From NCBI GenBank assembly GCA_002483865.1, contig DLIT01000024.1, positions 1 to 17,221 of the forward strand: DNA of 17,221 bases. The letters are read 5' to 3'. Shown here one piece after another: positions 7,563 to 14,786 of the stretch. The position numbers and the translations under genes are program-made. A model generated the notes under the pieces. It saw only the letters and a list, made by a program, of their open reading frames with translations, made no database searches and was not told the DNA's origin. Position 1 is the stretch's first letter. The number at the start of each line of letters is the position of its first letter. This DNA is from Brevundimonas sp. UBA7635. GTDB lineage: Bacteria; Pseudomonadota; Alphaproteobacteria; Caulobacterales; Caulobacteraceae.

Positions 7563-7606
7563 GAGTGCACACTCTGGTAACCCGGATGTCAATATCTATT
7601 GACATC
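7563..7606. promoter_or_regulatory. Two palindromes upstream of the TonB receptor
   Basis: The larger has perfect 10-bp arms, GATGTCAATA (7585-7594) and TATTGACATC (7597-7606), with only two bases between, too few for an RNA hairpin loop; this points to a dimeric DNA-binding protein. A smaller one, GAGTG-CA-CACTC (7563-7574), lies 10 bases away on the receptor side. On the minus strand the large palindrome contains TTGACA (7592-7587), a perfect -35, so a bound protein could block or recruit RNA polymerase, though no good -10 follows. They lie about 100-140 bases before the receptor start. Confidence 0.55.
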
Positions 7607-7647
7607 GTTGTTCCCATTTAGGGTTGCCTGACGAGGGTCGTGACAGG

Positions 7648-8007
7648 TCAGATCTGGCGGCCCAGGCTCCGCAACATCAGCCCGTGGCGATAGGCAGCCA
7701 CGTCCGCCATGGCCAGGCCCAGCGCCGACAGGACCCGGTCCAGTCCCGCCGGGGCCTGCTCGGTCGAAAGGGCTTCAACCTGCATACAGACGTGGGCCAG
7801 CTGGTTTGCCCCGATGCCAGCACTAGCCCCCCGCAGGGTATGCAGGGCATCGCGCCAGCCTTCATGCTCGACATCAAGCAGGGGTGTCCACAGCCGGGTC
7901 TGGTCCACGAACAGATCGAGCACTTCCAGGGTGATCGTATCGTCACCGCCGGTCATCCGTTCGAGGACGGTGAAATCCACCGCCCCCGACAGATCGCGCA
8001 TGGCCAT
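7648..8007 (-). CDS. Stand-alone HPt histidine phosphotransfer protein
   Basis: A 119-residue soluble protein, essentially one HPt domain, relaying phosphate between response-regulator receivers. VDFTVLERMTGGD opens the four-helix bundle. ALHTLRGASAGIGANQL carries the motif H-x-L-[KR]-G-x-[SA]-x-x-x-G-A, so His56 is the predicted phosphorylation site. The ATG at 8007 shares its A with the stop codon of the upstream permease (TGATG), so its translation is probably coupled to that gene; a second ATG lies two codons later. No histidine kinase or receiver gene adjoins it, so its partners are elsewhere. A similar single-domain HPt protein is familiar from Caulobacter-group genomes. Confidence 0.8.
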   Translation of the reverse strand: MAMRDLSGAVDFTVLERMTGGDDTITLEVLDLFVDQTRLWTPLLDVEHEGWRDALHTLRGASAGIGANQLAHVCMQVEALSTEQAPAGLDRVLSALGLAMADVAAYRHGLMLRSLGRQI

Positions 8008-9419
8008 CAAGCCTGGTTGCGCTTGGCCAGGCGCGAGTTCCGCGATGACCACACGAAGTAAAGAGCCAGCCCTCCCAGGTTCCACAGCAGGAAATAGAGC
8101 TGGGTCGATGCCTTCAGGCTGAAGAAGAAGATGATGCAGCCGACAATGGCCACGCCGCCCACCAGCCACCACAGAGGTGCCTTGAACTTGCGCTCGCGAT
8201 TTGGCTCACGGATACGCAGGACGATCAGGCTGACGCCTACGGCCGAGAAGGCCATCAGGGTGCCGGCATTGGCCAGGGATGCCAGCTCGTCCAGGCGCAT
8301 GATGCCTGCCAGGATAGCGACCACAATGGCCGTGAAAATGGTGACGACCTGGGGCACGCCCCGCGAGGAAATTCGCGCCAAACGGGTTGGCAGCAGTCCA
8401 TCGCGCGACATCCCCAGGAAGATGCGGCTTTGCCCGAACAGGAATGCGAGCAGCACCGTCGGCAGGGCGACCACCGCCGCAGCGGCGATCCACTGGGCTG
8501 CCACCCCCTGTCCCAGGCCACGCAGAATGTGCGCCAGAGGCTCTGCGCTTTCGGCAAAGCTGCTGACCGGTGCGGCACCGATCGCAGCCGCCGCCACGGC
8601 GATGTAAAGCACGGTGCAGACCAACATGGACCCGACGATACCGATGGCCAGGTCACGTTCGGGCTTGCGCGTCTCCTCGGCCGCGGTGGCGATAGCGTCA
8701 AAGCCATAGAAGGCAAAGAAAATGATGGCCGCCGCCGCCATTACCCCCGTCTGAACGAAGGGCGCGCCAAAACCGTGGGGCATGAAAGGCGTGAAGTTGG
8801 CGGAGTCAAAGTGCGGCAAGGCGATAGCGACAAAGACGACCAGAGCCGCGATCTTGATGAAGACCAGGACGGCGTTCAGCGTGGCACTTTCGCGCGTTCC
8901 CAGAAGCAACAGGCCTGCCACCAGGGCGATGATGGCCACGGCGGGCAGGTTGATCATCCCGCCCTCGACGTGCGGGCCCACTGTCAGAGCCAGGGGAATG
9001 TCGATCCCAATGCCGCTGAGGAAGGCCACGGCATAGCCGGACCACCCCACCGCCACGGCAGAAACGACCAGCGAATATTCGAGGATCAGGCTCCAGCCCA
9101 CAACCCACGCAAAGATCTCGCCCAATGCCGCATAGGAATAGGTATAGGCGCTGCCCGAGGCGGGCATGATGGTCGACAACTCCGCATAGGCCAGGGCGGC
9201 GCAGGCACAGACCAGCCCTGCCATGCCAAAGCTGATCATCACAGCCGGGCCAGCCAAACCTGCCCCGACGCCGATCAGGGTCAAGATGCCGGTGCCGACG
9301 ATTGCGCCGACCCCCAATGCCATCAGATGCGGCCAGCTCAGCGATTTTCTAAGACCGGGCCCGCCAGCCTGGGGTTCAAACATGGCGTCGATCGACAGCC
9401 GACGATTCCAAAATGCCAT
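8007..9419 (-). CDS. APC-superfamily amino acid permease (CAT-like)
   Basis: A 470-residue inner-membrane amino acid transporter with about 12-13 transmembrane helices. Helix 1 holds GVGAIVGTGIL (36-46), the unwound glycine-rich segment that binds the amino acid backbone. YAELSTIMPASGSAYTYSY follows helix 2, and FFAFYGFDAIATAAEETRKP covers the helix 6-7 loop, all matching the cationic amino acid transporter (YfnA/CAT) branch. The start at 9419 is supported by GGAGG nine bases upstream; the reading frame extends 61 codons further, without membrane character. The HPt gene follows with a one-base overlap. The substrate is probably an amino acid, but which one is not visible. Confidence 0.9.
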   Translation of the reverse strand: MAFWNRRLSIDAMFEPQAGGPGLRKSLSWPHLMALGVGAIVGTGILTLIGVGAGLAGPAVMISFGMAGLVCACAALAYAELSTIMPASGSAYTYSYAALGEIFAWVVGWSLILEYSLVVSAVAVGWSGYAVAFLSGIGIDIPLALTVGPHVEGGMINLPAVAIIALVAGLLLLGTRESATLNAVLVFIKIAALVVFVAIALPHFDSANFTPFMPHGFGAPFVQTGVMAAAAIIFFAFYGFDAIATAAEETRKPERDLAIGIVGSMLVCTVLYIAVAAAAIGAAPVSSFAESAEPLAHILRGLGQGVAAQWIAAAAVVALPTVLLAFLFGQSRIFLGMSRDGLLPTRLARISSRGVPQVVTIFTAIVVAILAGIMRLDELASLANAGTLMAFSAVGVSLIVLRIREPNRERKFKAPLWWLVGGVAIVGCIIFFFSLKASTQLYFLLWNLGGLALYFVWSSRNSRLAKRNQA

Positions 9420-9515
9420 GCGGCACAGCCTCCAACATGCCGCGCCCACCCGGCGGCGATTCCCAGAGGCGACTTTGCTCTCCCAAAAAAGATTATGAAA
9501 GAGCACATTAGGCCC

Positions 9516-9544
9516 TTGCACAGACAAAACTTCCTGCGTATTAA
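9516..9544 (+). promoter_or_regulatory. Candidate tRNA-Lys promoter
   Basis: TTGCAC (9516-9521) is followed after 17 bases by TATTAA (9539-9544), giving a start about 65 bases before the tRNA. It lies in the gap shared with the divergent permease gene. The match to consensus is moderate. Confidence 0.35.
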
Positions 9545-9614
9545 GCCCGCCTTCCGGTGAGGCAAGCCTCCCCGAGAAGAACCGGTGCCACACCAAGGGC
9601 ACAGACGGCGGTAC

Positions 9615-9690
<76 letters not shown>

Positions 9691-9777
9691 TCGTCTCTTC
9701 TCGATTTTCAATGATACGCCTCCCCTCGGCTAGCCTGCGGGGCGTCATGGGCCTGCATTGATCGTGTCAGATATGAC

Positions 9778-9806
9778 AAAGGGCCGGGCAGGGCCCGACC
9801 CTTTTT
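9778..9806. terminator. Intrinsic terminator between tRNA-Lys and the XRE gene
   Basis: AAAGGG (9778-9783) pairs with CCCTTT (9799-9804), and CGGGC (9785-9789) pairs with GCCCG (9793-9797) around a three-base loop, with one internal mismatch. Five T (9802-9806) end it on the plus strand; the minus strand has three. It can serve both the tRNA and the convergent XRE gene. Confidence 0.82.
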
Positions 9807-9826
9807 ATCAACTCGGGCCTTGATAT

Positions 9827-10180
9827 TTATCGGCGCACGTCAGCTAGAGCACGGGCGGTCACCAGCAGAGCTTCGCGCTGACGCGGCTTCATCCGCTCAA
9901 ACAGATCATGCAATTCTTCAGCCGCCGCCTCGATACCCTTGGAGGAATCCTCGCCCGGATAGAGGTCGCCGATGGTGCAGCCCAGAGCGGCAGCGGCCTT
10001 GGCTAGCGTAGAGGCTGCCATGCGGTTTACGCCGCGTTCGTACTTCTGAACCTGCTGGAAGGTGACGCCGAGCGCTTCCGCCAGGCCGGATTGGGTCATC
10101 CGGTTCTGGATTCGAAACGCCTTCATCTGCGCGCCCACATGGACGTCTATTGGATCATGCGTCACGCTTGGGCTAGTCAT
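9827..10180 (-). CDS. XRE-family helix-turn-helix regulator
   Basis: A 117-residue Cro/CI-type DNA-binding protein. DVHVGAQMKAFRIQNRMTQSGLAEALGVTFQQVQKYERGVNRM (about 12-54) is the five-helix XRE domain, with T-Q-x-x-L-A as helix 2 and VTFQQVQKYERG as the recognition helix. Alphaproteobacterial relatives share the D-x-H-V-G and F-Q-Q-[VI]-Q-K-Y-E motifs. The C-terminal part (about 75-117) is an acidic then basic helix ending ARALADVRR, possibly for dimerisation. I placed the start at 10180, four bases after the preceding gene's stop; the ribosome binding site is weak, consistent with coupling. It is last in a minus-strand cluster of small genes and may regulate it. Target unknown. Confidence 0.82.
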   Translation of the reverse strand: MTSPSVTHDPIDVHVGAQMKAFRIQNRMTQSGLAEALGVTFQQVQKYERGVNRMAASTLAKAAAALGCTIGDLYPGEDSSKGIEAAAEELHDLFERMKPRQREALLVTARALADVRR

Positions 10181-10184
10181 TGTA

Positions 10185-10631
10185 TTACTGGTCCCGTCTC
10201 TCAATGCCTTGCTTATTACGACTGCCCCCAACTACCGCCCCCAGGCAGAGGCTGGCGATCAAGCCGATATTCCAGACATAATAGGCCGAAACATAGGCCC
10301 ATTGCATCAGCTCTTGGTTGCGGACGAAAACATAGTGCGTGGCCAGCACCAGAAATTGGAAGGCCGCGGCAAAAACCAGCCATCTCCGGGTCGATCTGAG
10401 GCATGCGTAGAGCAGGATAAGGAAAACGCCGGTATCGACGGCGATAACCTCCCATGGCGGGTTCACCTTATCAAAGGGTAGAACCGATGACAGACCCCAG
10501 GCGAACAGCAGAACTACGGCAACGGTTTTTTCCCACCAGCCGCCTCGCATAAAGGCCAGAAGACTGGCGAGCACCAGGAACAGCAGGGAAGCAAGAATTA
10601 TGGGTGGCATAGCCTGGCTATACCACCCCAT
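10185..10631 (-). CDS. Small polytopic membrane protein of unknown function
   Basis: I do not recognise this 148-residue protein. It has about five hydrophobic segments, near residues 9-28 (PPIILASLLFLVLASLLAFM), 35-52, 60-79, 84-104 and 112-136, with short polar links and a basic tail (SRNKQGIERRDQ), which suggests a cytoplasmic C-terminus. No catalytic or metal-binding motif is evident. Its start is six bases after the stop of the coiled-coil gene, and its stop is four bases before the XRE start, so the three genes are probably one operon. An ATG seven codons later is an alternative start. It could be an accessory or phage-like membrane protein, but nothing shows this directly. Confidence 0.72.
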   Translation of the reverse strand: MGWYSQAMPPIILASLLFLVLASLLAFMRGGWWEKTVAVVLLFAWGLSSVLPFDKVNPPWEVIAVDTGVFLILLYACLRSTRRWLVFAAAFQFLVLATHYVFVRNQELMQWAYVSAYYVWNIGLIASLCLGAVVGGSRNKQGIERRDQ

Positions 10632-10637
10632 GCTGAT

Positions 10638-11006
10638 TCAGGCTTGGCGGCCCACCAACTGAAGTTGAGCTGATCGCGCACGTCCGCGAATAATGTCCTC
10701 GTCATCCTTGTCCAGGCCGCCCATGTGGATCGAGCGGAAGCGGGACTTGCTCTTCACTTCGGCCAGAGCATGGTGCAGATCGACCATCGCTTTTTGGGCT
10801 TCGATCTGGGCGTTCATGGCGCGCGCCAAAGCATCAAAGGCCGGTTGGCCAACAGTGGCGGCCAGCCCCGCTTCGCGGCGGGTCCTGGTCAGGGTTTGGG
10901 CCAGGCGCGCCAGTCGTTCGATCGACTGGTCCTGGCCGTTCTCAGCGCTTTGCAGGGCGCGTTGAAGCCGTGCGACGAGCCTCGTCGCCTTTTCAATACG
11001 GTTCAT
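10638..11006 (-). CDS. Helical, probably coiled-coil protein of unknown function
   Basis: I do not recognise this 122-residue soluble protein. Residues 1-85 are almost entirely helix-forming, with hydrophobic residues at heptad-like spacing (IEKATRLVARLQRAL, then IERLARLAQTL and LARAMNAQIEAQKAMVDLH), suggesting a coiled coil. A charged segment KSKSRFRSIHMGGLDKDDED and a short basic helix follow. There is no signal peptide or membrane span. The gene follows the LuxR-type gene by 29 bases and precedes the membrane-protein gene by six. Codon third positions are G/C-rich as in neighbouring genes, which supports it being real. Confidence 0.7.
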   Translation of the reverse strand: MNRIEKATRLVARLQRALQSAENGQDQSIERLARLAQTLTRTRREAGLAATVGQPAFDALARAMNAQIEAQKAMVDLHHALAEVKSKSRFRSIHMGGLDKDDEDIIRGRARSAQLQLVGRQA

Positions 11007-11035
11007 GGGTCAGGTTCCGAAAAGGAGCCGGGTCG

Positions 11036-11668
11036 TCAGCCGCTATACCGCAATCTTTGCAAGAGCATGGTGAACTGCTCGACCCCGGCGATAGCAGTCA
11101 GGATCCAGGCGATGACGGCGGCGAGGCCGAAGACGACGAGGATGCTTCCGAGACGTCCGTATCCAGCAAGGTCGGACTGAAGTGCACGTCCAACATTGCG
11201 GCCCCTATGTAGATGATCTCTGACATCACCCCGCCCGCGGTCATGAAGGGCATCTGCTTGCGCGTTGCCTCCATCAGATGAGCGACCATGTCGCGCTTCG
11301 CCTGGGTGGTCGCCATACGCAGAAGGATGGCTTCCATCTCGGTCCAGCTGACGGGCGGCAGGGCTTCGGAGTGGTGGATCATGGGATGTCCTTTCAGCCC
11401 CCACAACCGACTGGATTTCGGGCACCTTCACCATTGGGAGCGGTTCGTATTGGGACTGGTTCCCAATGTCGGATTCCGCCGCAAATAGCCGAAGAGCGGC
11501 CGCCACCCGGTTTTCCGCCTGGAGCTTCCTGACCGCGTTCTCACAGTGGCGGTCAACCGTGCCGGGCTTGATGCCGAGCTGGCGGGCAATCTGCTTGGAG
11601 CTGAAATGCGAGTGCACCAGCCGCAGACACTGGCGCTCGCGTTCGGTCAGACGAAGGGCTTCATCCAT
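11036..11668 (-). CDS. LuxR-type HTH regulator with C-terminal membrane helix; frame problems
   Basis: The open frame codes for 210 residues. Residues 5-63 are a LuxR/GerE helix-turn-helix (LTERERQCLRLVHSHFSSKQ then LGIKPGTVDRH). The chain ends with a membrane helix, ILVVFGLAAVIAWILTAIAG (about 175-194). HTH, a YEPLPMV-like linker start and a terminal membrane anchor resemble membrane-tethered LuxR-like proteins of Caulobacterales and sphingomonads. GGGAG lies seven bases before the ATG. The oddity is the middle (about residues 95-168): its codons have low third-position G/C (about 41% by my count) and its composition looks out of frame, while another frame there looks strongly coding. The annotated protein may therefore be wrong in the middle. 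See the nested frame at 11098-11382 and the finding. Confidence 0.6.
   Translation of the reverse strand: MDEALRLTERERQCLRLVHSHFSSKQIARQLGIKPGTVDRHCENAVRKLQAENRVAAALRLFAAESDIGNQSQYEPLPMVKVPEIQSVVGAERTSHDPPLRSPAARQLDRDGSHPSAYGDHPGEARHGRSSDGGNAQADALHDRGRGDVRDHLHRGRNVGRALQSDLAGYGRLGSILVVFGLAAVIAWILTAIAGVEQFTMLLQRLRYSG
11098..11382 (-). CDS. Reading frame nested in the LuxR-type gene, unknown function
   Basis: I do not recognise this 94-residue product, yet it looks coding. AAAGGA (11394-11389) lies six bases before its ATG. Over its first 73 codons, 62 end in G or C (about 85%), against about 41% for the overlapping LuxR frame. The protein is sensibly helical: WTEMEAILLRMATTQAKRDM, then AHLMEATRKQ and a hydrophobic MSEIIYIGAAMLDVHF. 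After residue 73 it decays into a Ser/Pro-rich tail, exactly where the LuxR frame becomes a membrane helix with about 85% third-position G/C. A single missing base near 11160 would fuse the first 73 residues to that helix. It may be a separate small membrane protein damaged by a one-base deletion, or a frame-scrambled linker of the LuxR gene. Confidence 0.5.
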   Translation of the reverse strand: MIHHSEALPPVSWTEMEAILLRMATTQAKRDMVAHLMEATRKQMPFMTAGGVMSEIIYIGAAMLDVHFSPTLLDTDVSEASSSSSASPPSSPGS

Positions 11669-11701
11669 GGGCGATCTCCCTGAGACCCCTTGGGTAACGT
11701 G

Positions 11702-11732
11702 ACTATACTAGGGCCGTCGAGAGCTTGAGCAA
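11702..11732 (-). promoter_or_regulatory. Candidate promoter of the LuxR-type gene
   Basis: On the minus strand TATAGT (11707-11702) is a good -10 box about 35 bases before the ATG. The best -35 is TTGCTC (11732-11727) at a long 19-base spacing. It lies in the gap after regA, where no clear terminator was seen. Confidence 0.3.
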
Positions 11733-11762
11733 GTCAATGTCAATAACGGCCAAGGGGCGCTA

Positions 11763-12299
11763 TCAGGTGACCTGGCGTTTCTCAAGCTTGCGGGCCAGGG
11801 TTCGCCTATGCATCCCCAGTCGACGCGCGGTTTCCGAGATGTTGAAATTGGTCTCGGCCAGGACTTCGTGGATGCGCTCCCACTCCAGGGTCTTGATCGA
11901 GGTGGGCCGAGCGCTGAGGGCCGCCTCAGGGTCGCCGTCTTGCCGCGCAAAGGCCGCTTCGATTTCGTCTGTACCTGCGGGCTTCGCAAGATAGTGGCGC
12001 GCGCCGAGCTTGATCGCCTCCACGGCCGTGGCGATGCTGGCAAAGCCGGTCAGAACGACAATGACCATCTCGGGATCAAAGGCGTGAAGGGCCTGGACAC
12101 AGCTCAGCCCCGAACCTGTTCCCAGTTTCAGATCCACCACGGCATACTCGGGGTGATGGACCTGCAGCCGCTCCAGCATCTGCTCATGGCTGCGCGCCGA
12201 CACCACCTGATAGCCACGGCGTTCGAACGAGCGGCACAGAGTGCGCGAGAAGGACTCGTCGTCCTCGATGATCAGCAGCTGGCGTGGCGCATCGGTCAT
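11763..12299 (-). CDS. regA: Redox response regulator RegA (PrrA/ActR)
   Basis: A 178-residue response regulator of the RegA/PrrA/ActR family, which controls respiration, carbon and nitrogen fixation genes according to redox state. The receiver holds the acidic pair Asp13-Asp14, the phosphate acceptor Asp56 (VVDLKLG), Thr84 (VLTGFAS) and Lys106 (AKPAG). VLTGFASIATAVEAIKLGA is close to identical to the family signature. A short linker leads to the Fis-type helix-turn-helix, NISETARRLGMHRRTLARKL (153-172), also diagnostic. The start at 12299 begins directly with the receiver; an upstream in-frame ATG would add a non-conserved extension inside regB. It lies five bases after regB and is the last gene of the oxidase operon. 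Confidence 0.95.
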   Translation of the reverse strand: MTDAPRQLLIIEDDESFSRTLCRSFERRGYQVVSARSHEQMLERLQVHHPEYAVVDLKLGTGSGLSCVQALHAFDPEMVIVVLTGFASIATAVEAIKLGARHYLAKPAGTDEIEAAFARQDGDPEAALSARPTSIKTLEWERIHEVLAETNFNISETARRLGMHRRTLARKLEKRQVT

Positions 12300-12304
12300 G
12301 GTTT

Positions 12305-13621
12305 CTATCTCGGTGCCAAGGCGTCCATCGGCAAGGACAAACGCACACAGGCCCCGCCGTCGCGACGATTGGCGGCAGTCACGACGCCTCCCATCTTGCG
12401 CAGGACATTGACCAGAAGGAAGAGGCCCAGCCCCGCTCCCGCCCGGTCCTTGGTTGATTGATAAGGTTGTCCAAAGCGCTCCAGAATCTGCGAGGGGAAG
12501 CCCCACCCATCATCGTTGAATTCAATGACCAGCCGTTCGTCATCGATCACCAGGTTCAGGACCACCCGGCGCGCGCCTGCCTCCTGAGCATTGTCCAGAA
12601 GGGCCGAGAAAACCTGCTTCAGGGCCGCATCAGCGATGATGGGCGGGTCCATTGGCGCGGGCACTAGCTGCACCTGAACGTCTGCCCCCACCTTGCCCTG
12701 CCATTCCTCAACCACCTCATCCAGGAAGGTCTGGAGTGACGTCACGACCGGTGCCTGTCCCCTCGCCTCGCCCGCCGACATCAGGATGCCGGTGACAATG
12801 ATCTTGCAGCGCTCGACCTCAGCCTGCATGACCTCAAGGTCGCTGTTCAGGTCGCTGTCGCCCGCGACAATCGGCATCCGCTTCCAGTCACTGAGAATGA
12901 CGGACAAGCTGGCCAGAGGCGTCCCCAGTTCATGGGCGGCACCGGACGCCAGAAGCCCCATACGGACGATGTGATCCTGTTCGGCCGCCTGCTGCCGCGC
13001 CTCGGCCAGATAGGCGTCGCGGGCCCTGAGATTCTTGCTGGTCAGGGTCACGAAGACCACCAGCAGGACCGCGATCAGGGTGAAGTTCACCAGCATGCCG
13101 GACTGCAACAGGTTGACCGTCAACACCTCAGCCTGCGGCAGCTGCAACGGACGGTGCCAGACCGTCAGCAGGCCCATCAGCAGGCTGTTCACCGCGACGA
13201 AGCCCCAGGCATAGGCAGGCTTGAGCAGGACTGCCGCCAGGACGATCTGCATCACATAGAGCGGCGCAAAGGGATTGGTCGAACCCCCGGTGAAGAACAG
13301 CAACCAGGTCAGAGCCGCCACATCGACACTGAGCGCCAGCAGCAGCTCGACATCGGGCACACCCTGACGCCGACGCGTCAGTGGCGCGCTGACCAGGTTG
13401 ATGACGATCAAGGCCGCCGGGGCCAGCATCAACCAGACCAGCGGCAAGTCGATCTTCATGCCCCAGTGAACAATGCCGATCGTCAGCACCTGGCCGGCCA
13501 CAGCCAGCCAACGTAGCTGGATCAGCAGCAGCATGTTGCGGCGGCCCGCCCCCGCCGGGGACACTGGCACATTCAGGTCCTGGCCCAGGCCCAGAACCGC
13601 CCGCAGCTGCCTCATAAGCAT
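12305..13621 (-). CDS. regB: Redox sensor histidine kinase RegB (PrrB/ActS)
   Basis: A 438-residue membrane kinase that phosphorylates RegA when the quinone pool is reduced. The N-terminal half has about six membrane helices. GGSTNPF (112-118) matches the G-G-x-x-N-P-F ubiquinone-binding motif of RegB. The H-box GAAHELGTPLAS places the phosphorylated His at 230. Cys272 (VERCKIIVTGIL) corresponds to the redox-active Cys of Rhodobacter RegB (Cys265), which forms an intermolecular disulfide. The ATP-binding domain has the N-box DNAQEAG (343-349), NDDGWGF and GAGLGL. Its ATG shares a base with the SURF1 stop codon (TGATG). All signalling residues are intact, so an active redox sensor is expected. 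Confidence 0.95.
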   Translation of the reverse strand: MLMRQLRAVLGLGQDLNVPVSPAGAGRRNMLLLIQLRWLAVAGQVLTIGIVHWGMKIDLPLVWLMLAPAALIVINLVSAPLTRRRQGVPDVELLLALSVDVAALTWLLFFTGGSTNPFAPLYVMQIVLAAVLLKPAYAWGFVAVNSLLMGLLTVWHRPLQLPQAEVLTVNLLQSGMLVNFTLIAVLLVVFVTLTSKNLRARDAYLAEARQQAAEQDHIVRMGLLASGAAHELGTPLASLSVILSDWKRMPIVAGDSDLNSDLEVMQAEVERCKIIVTGILMSAGEARGQAPVVTSLQTFLDEVVEEWQGKVGADVQVQLVPAPMDPPIIADAALKQVFSALLDNAQEAGARRVVLNLVIDDERLVIEFNDDGWGFPSQILERFGQPYQSTKDRAGAGLGLFLLVNVLRKMGGVVTAANRRDGGACVRLSLPMDALAPR

Positions 13622-14367
13622 CAGTCGTCACCCAAGCGACGGCGACGGTTCTCGCGGAGGAACAGCCACAGGCCGAACAGGCTCATGCCCGCCAGGCCGA
13701 ACCAGGTCAGGGCATAGACCAGGTGATGGTTGGTGAAGCGGACGACGGTCATGCCCCCGCGTGGCCACTCCAGCCCAGACGCCTCGGCATCAATGAAATA
13801 GGGCGCGACCGGCCCGGTCAGGCCGCGGGTCTGAACAATGGCCGCGACATCGCGCGAGTACCAGCGGTCGCCTGCCGGGTCATTGTCGCGCAGGAAGCCG
13901 CCGTCCGGCTCAGTGATCCGCAGCAGGCCCGTGACGGTAACCGGTCCGGCGGCCTGGCCATCCTGCCGTTGCGCGGCCTCAGCCTGTGCCGGGGTAACAA
14001 AGCCCCGGTTGACCAGGATCGTAAAGCCCCGATCAGCCCGAAGCGGCGTCAGGACCCAGTATCCGGCCCCGATCTCGGTTACCGCCTTGGTCAAGGTTTC
14101 ACGCGAATGGTCGTAGGTGCCCCTGACCTGGACACGGCGATACTGGTCATCGGCCCGGGTGACGGTGATGGAGGGGGGCGGGGCCGCAACCGGGGCCATT
14201 TCGACCCGCGTATTGACCTGCTCTATCAGGTCAAGCTTCCAGAACAGCCGCTGGACCTGCCAGACCCCCAGGGCGCAGAAGCCGGCAAAAAGGATGGCAA
14301 AGCCGACATAGGCTAGGGCCATCCCCTTGCGCGACAACGAATGGGGGCGATCCGGCTGTTGGGTCAA
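13621..14367 (-). CDS. SURF1-family oxidase assembly protein
   Basis: A 248-residue inner-membrane protein of the SURF1 (Shy1) family, which helps insert heme into subunit I of heme-copper oxidases. The first helix (about 16-38) leads into GVWQVQR, matching the family motif G-x-W-Q-x-x-R. A large periplasmic domain follows, with GYWVLTPL and ILVNRGFV, and the second helix is announced by TNHHLVYALTWFGLAG. I chose the TTG at 14367 because GGAG lies six bases upstream; the ATG at 14322 would start inside the first helix and upstream in-frame starts overlap cyoD. It lies 20 bases after cyoD and overlaps regB by one base. Linkage to a quinol oxidase suggests it serves CyoB. Confidence 0.9.
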   Translation of the reverse strand: MTQQPDRPHSLSRKGMALAYVGFAILFAGFCALGVWQVQRLFWKLDLIEQVNTRVEMAPVAAPPPSITVTRADDQYRRVQVRGTYDHSRETLTKAVTEIGAGYWVLTPLRADRGFTILVNRGFVTPAQAEAAQRQDGQAAGPVTVTGLLRITEPDGGFLRDNDPAGDRWYSRDVAAIVQTRGLTGPVAPYFIDAEASGLEWPRGGMTVVRFTNHHLVYALTWFGLAGMSLFGLWLFLRENRRRRLGDD

Positions 14368-14387
14368 CGGCTGCTCCGAAGCCTGGG

Positions 14388-14786
14388 TCAGCCCATACCC
14401 TGCATGGTGTGGACGGGCATCATATTGGTGTTCAGGTGATACATGACCCACACCGAACCGGCGATGCAAATCACCACGATGACGATGGTGAAGATCAGGG
14501 CCAGCATGTTCCAGCCTCCCTCTGACTTGGGCGTCATGTGAAGAAAATAGACCATGTGGACCACGATCTGCACCACGGCTGCCGCCACGATCAACAGGCC
14601 CGTCGTCTGGGTCGGCAGGACGCCGGACATCACCAGACCGAACGGAATGATCGTCAGGATAACCGACAGGACAAAGCCGATCATATAGCTCTTGAACGAA
14701 CCGTGATCATGCTCGTCGTGGTGGTGCTCATCATGGCTGTGAGCGTGCGGGTCCACGGTCTGATCTTTCATGGTGTCGGCGCTCAT
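14388..14786 (-). CDS. cyoD: Cytochrome bo3 ubiquinol oxidase subunit IV
   Basis: A 132-residue small subunit of the bo3 oxidase with three membrane helices: [20 protein letters not shown] (about 33-52), [20 protein letters not shown] and [20 protein letters not shown]. The motif [13 protein letters not shown] and the downstream W-N are typical of CyoD. In E. coli this subunit assists assembly and stability of the complex rather than catalysis. The N-terminal 30 residues are unusually rich in His: eight between positions 14 and 28, mixed with Asp and Glu. Its ATG overlaps the cyoC stop by four bases (ATGA). Confidence 0.93.
   Translation of the reverse strand: MSADTMKDQTVDPHAHSHDEHHHDEHDHGSFKSYMIGFVLSVILTIIPFGLVMSGVLPTQTTGLLIVAAAVVQIVVHMVYFLHMTPKSEGGWNMLALIFTIVIVVICIAGSVWVMYHLNTNMMPVHTMQGMG

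Noticed and set aside
8430..9560. 376-residue plus-strand open frame
   Set aside because: It lies antisense to the permease; its composition (many Gly, Asp, His, Arg, Gln) is that of an out-of-frame GC-rich shadow, with no domain or ribosome binding site.
11098..11170. Programmed -1 frameshift joining the nested frame to the membrane helix
   Set aside because: The direction fits, but no X-XXY-YYZ slippery heptamer or clear downstream structure was found, so a deletion or sequence error is more economical.
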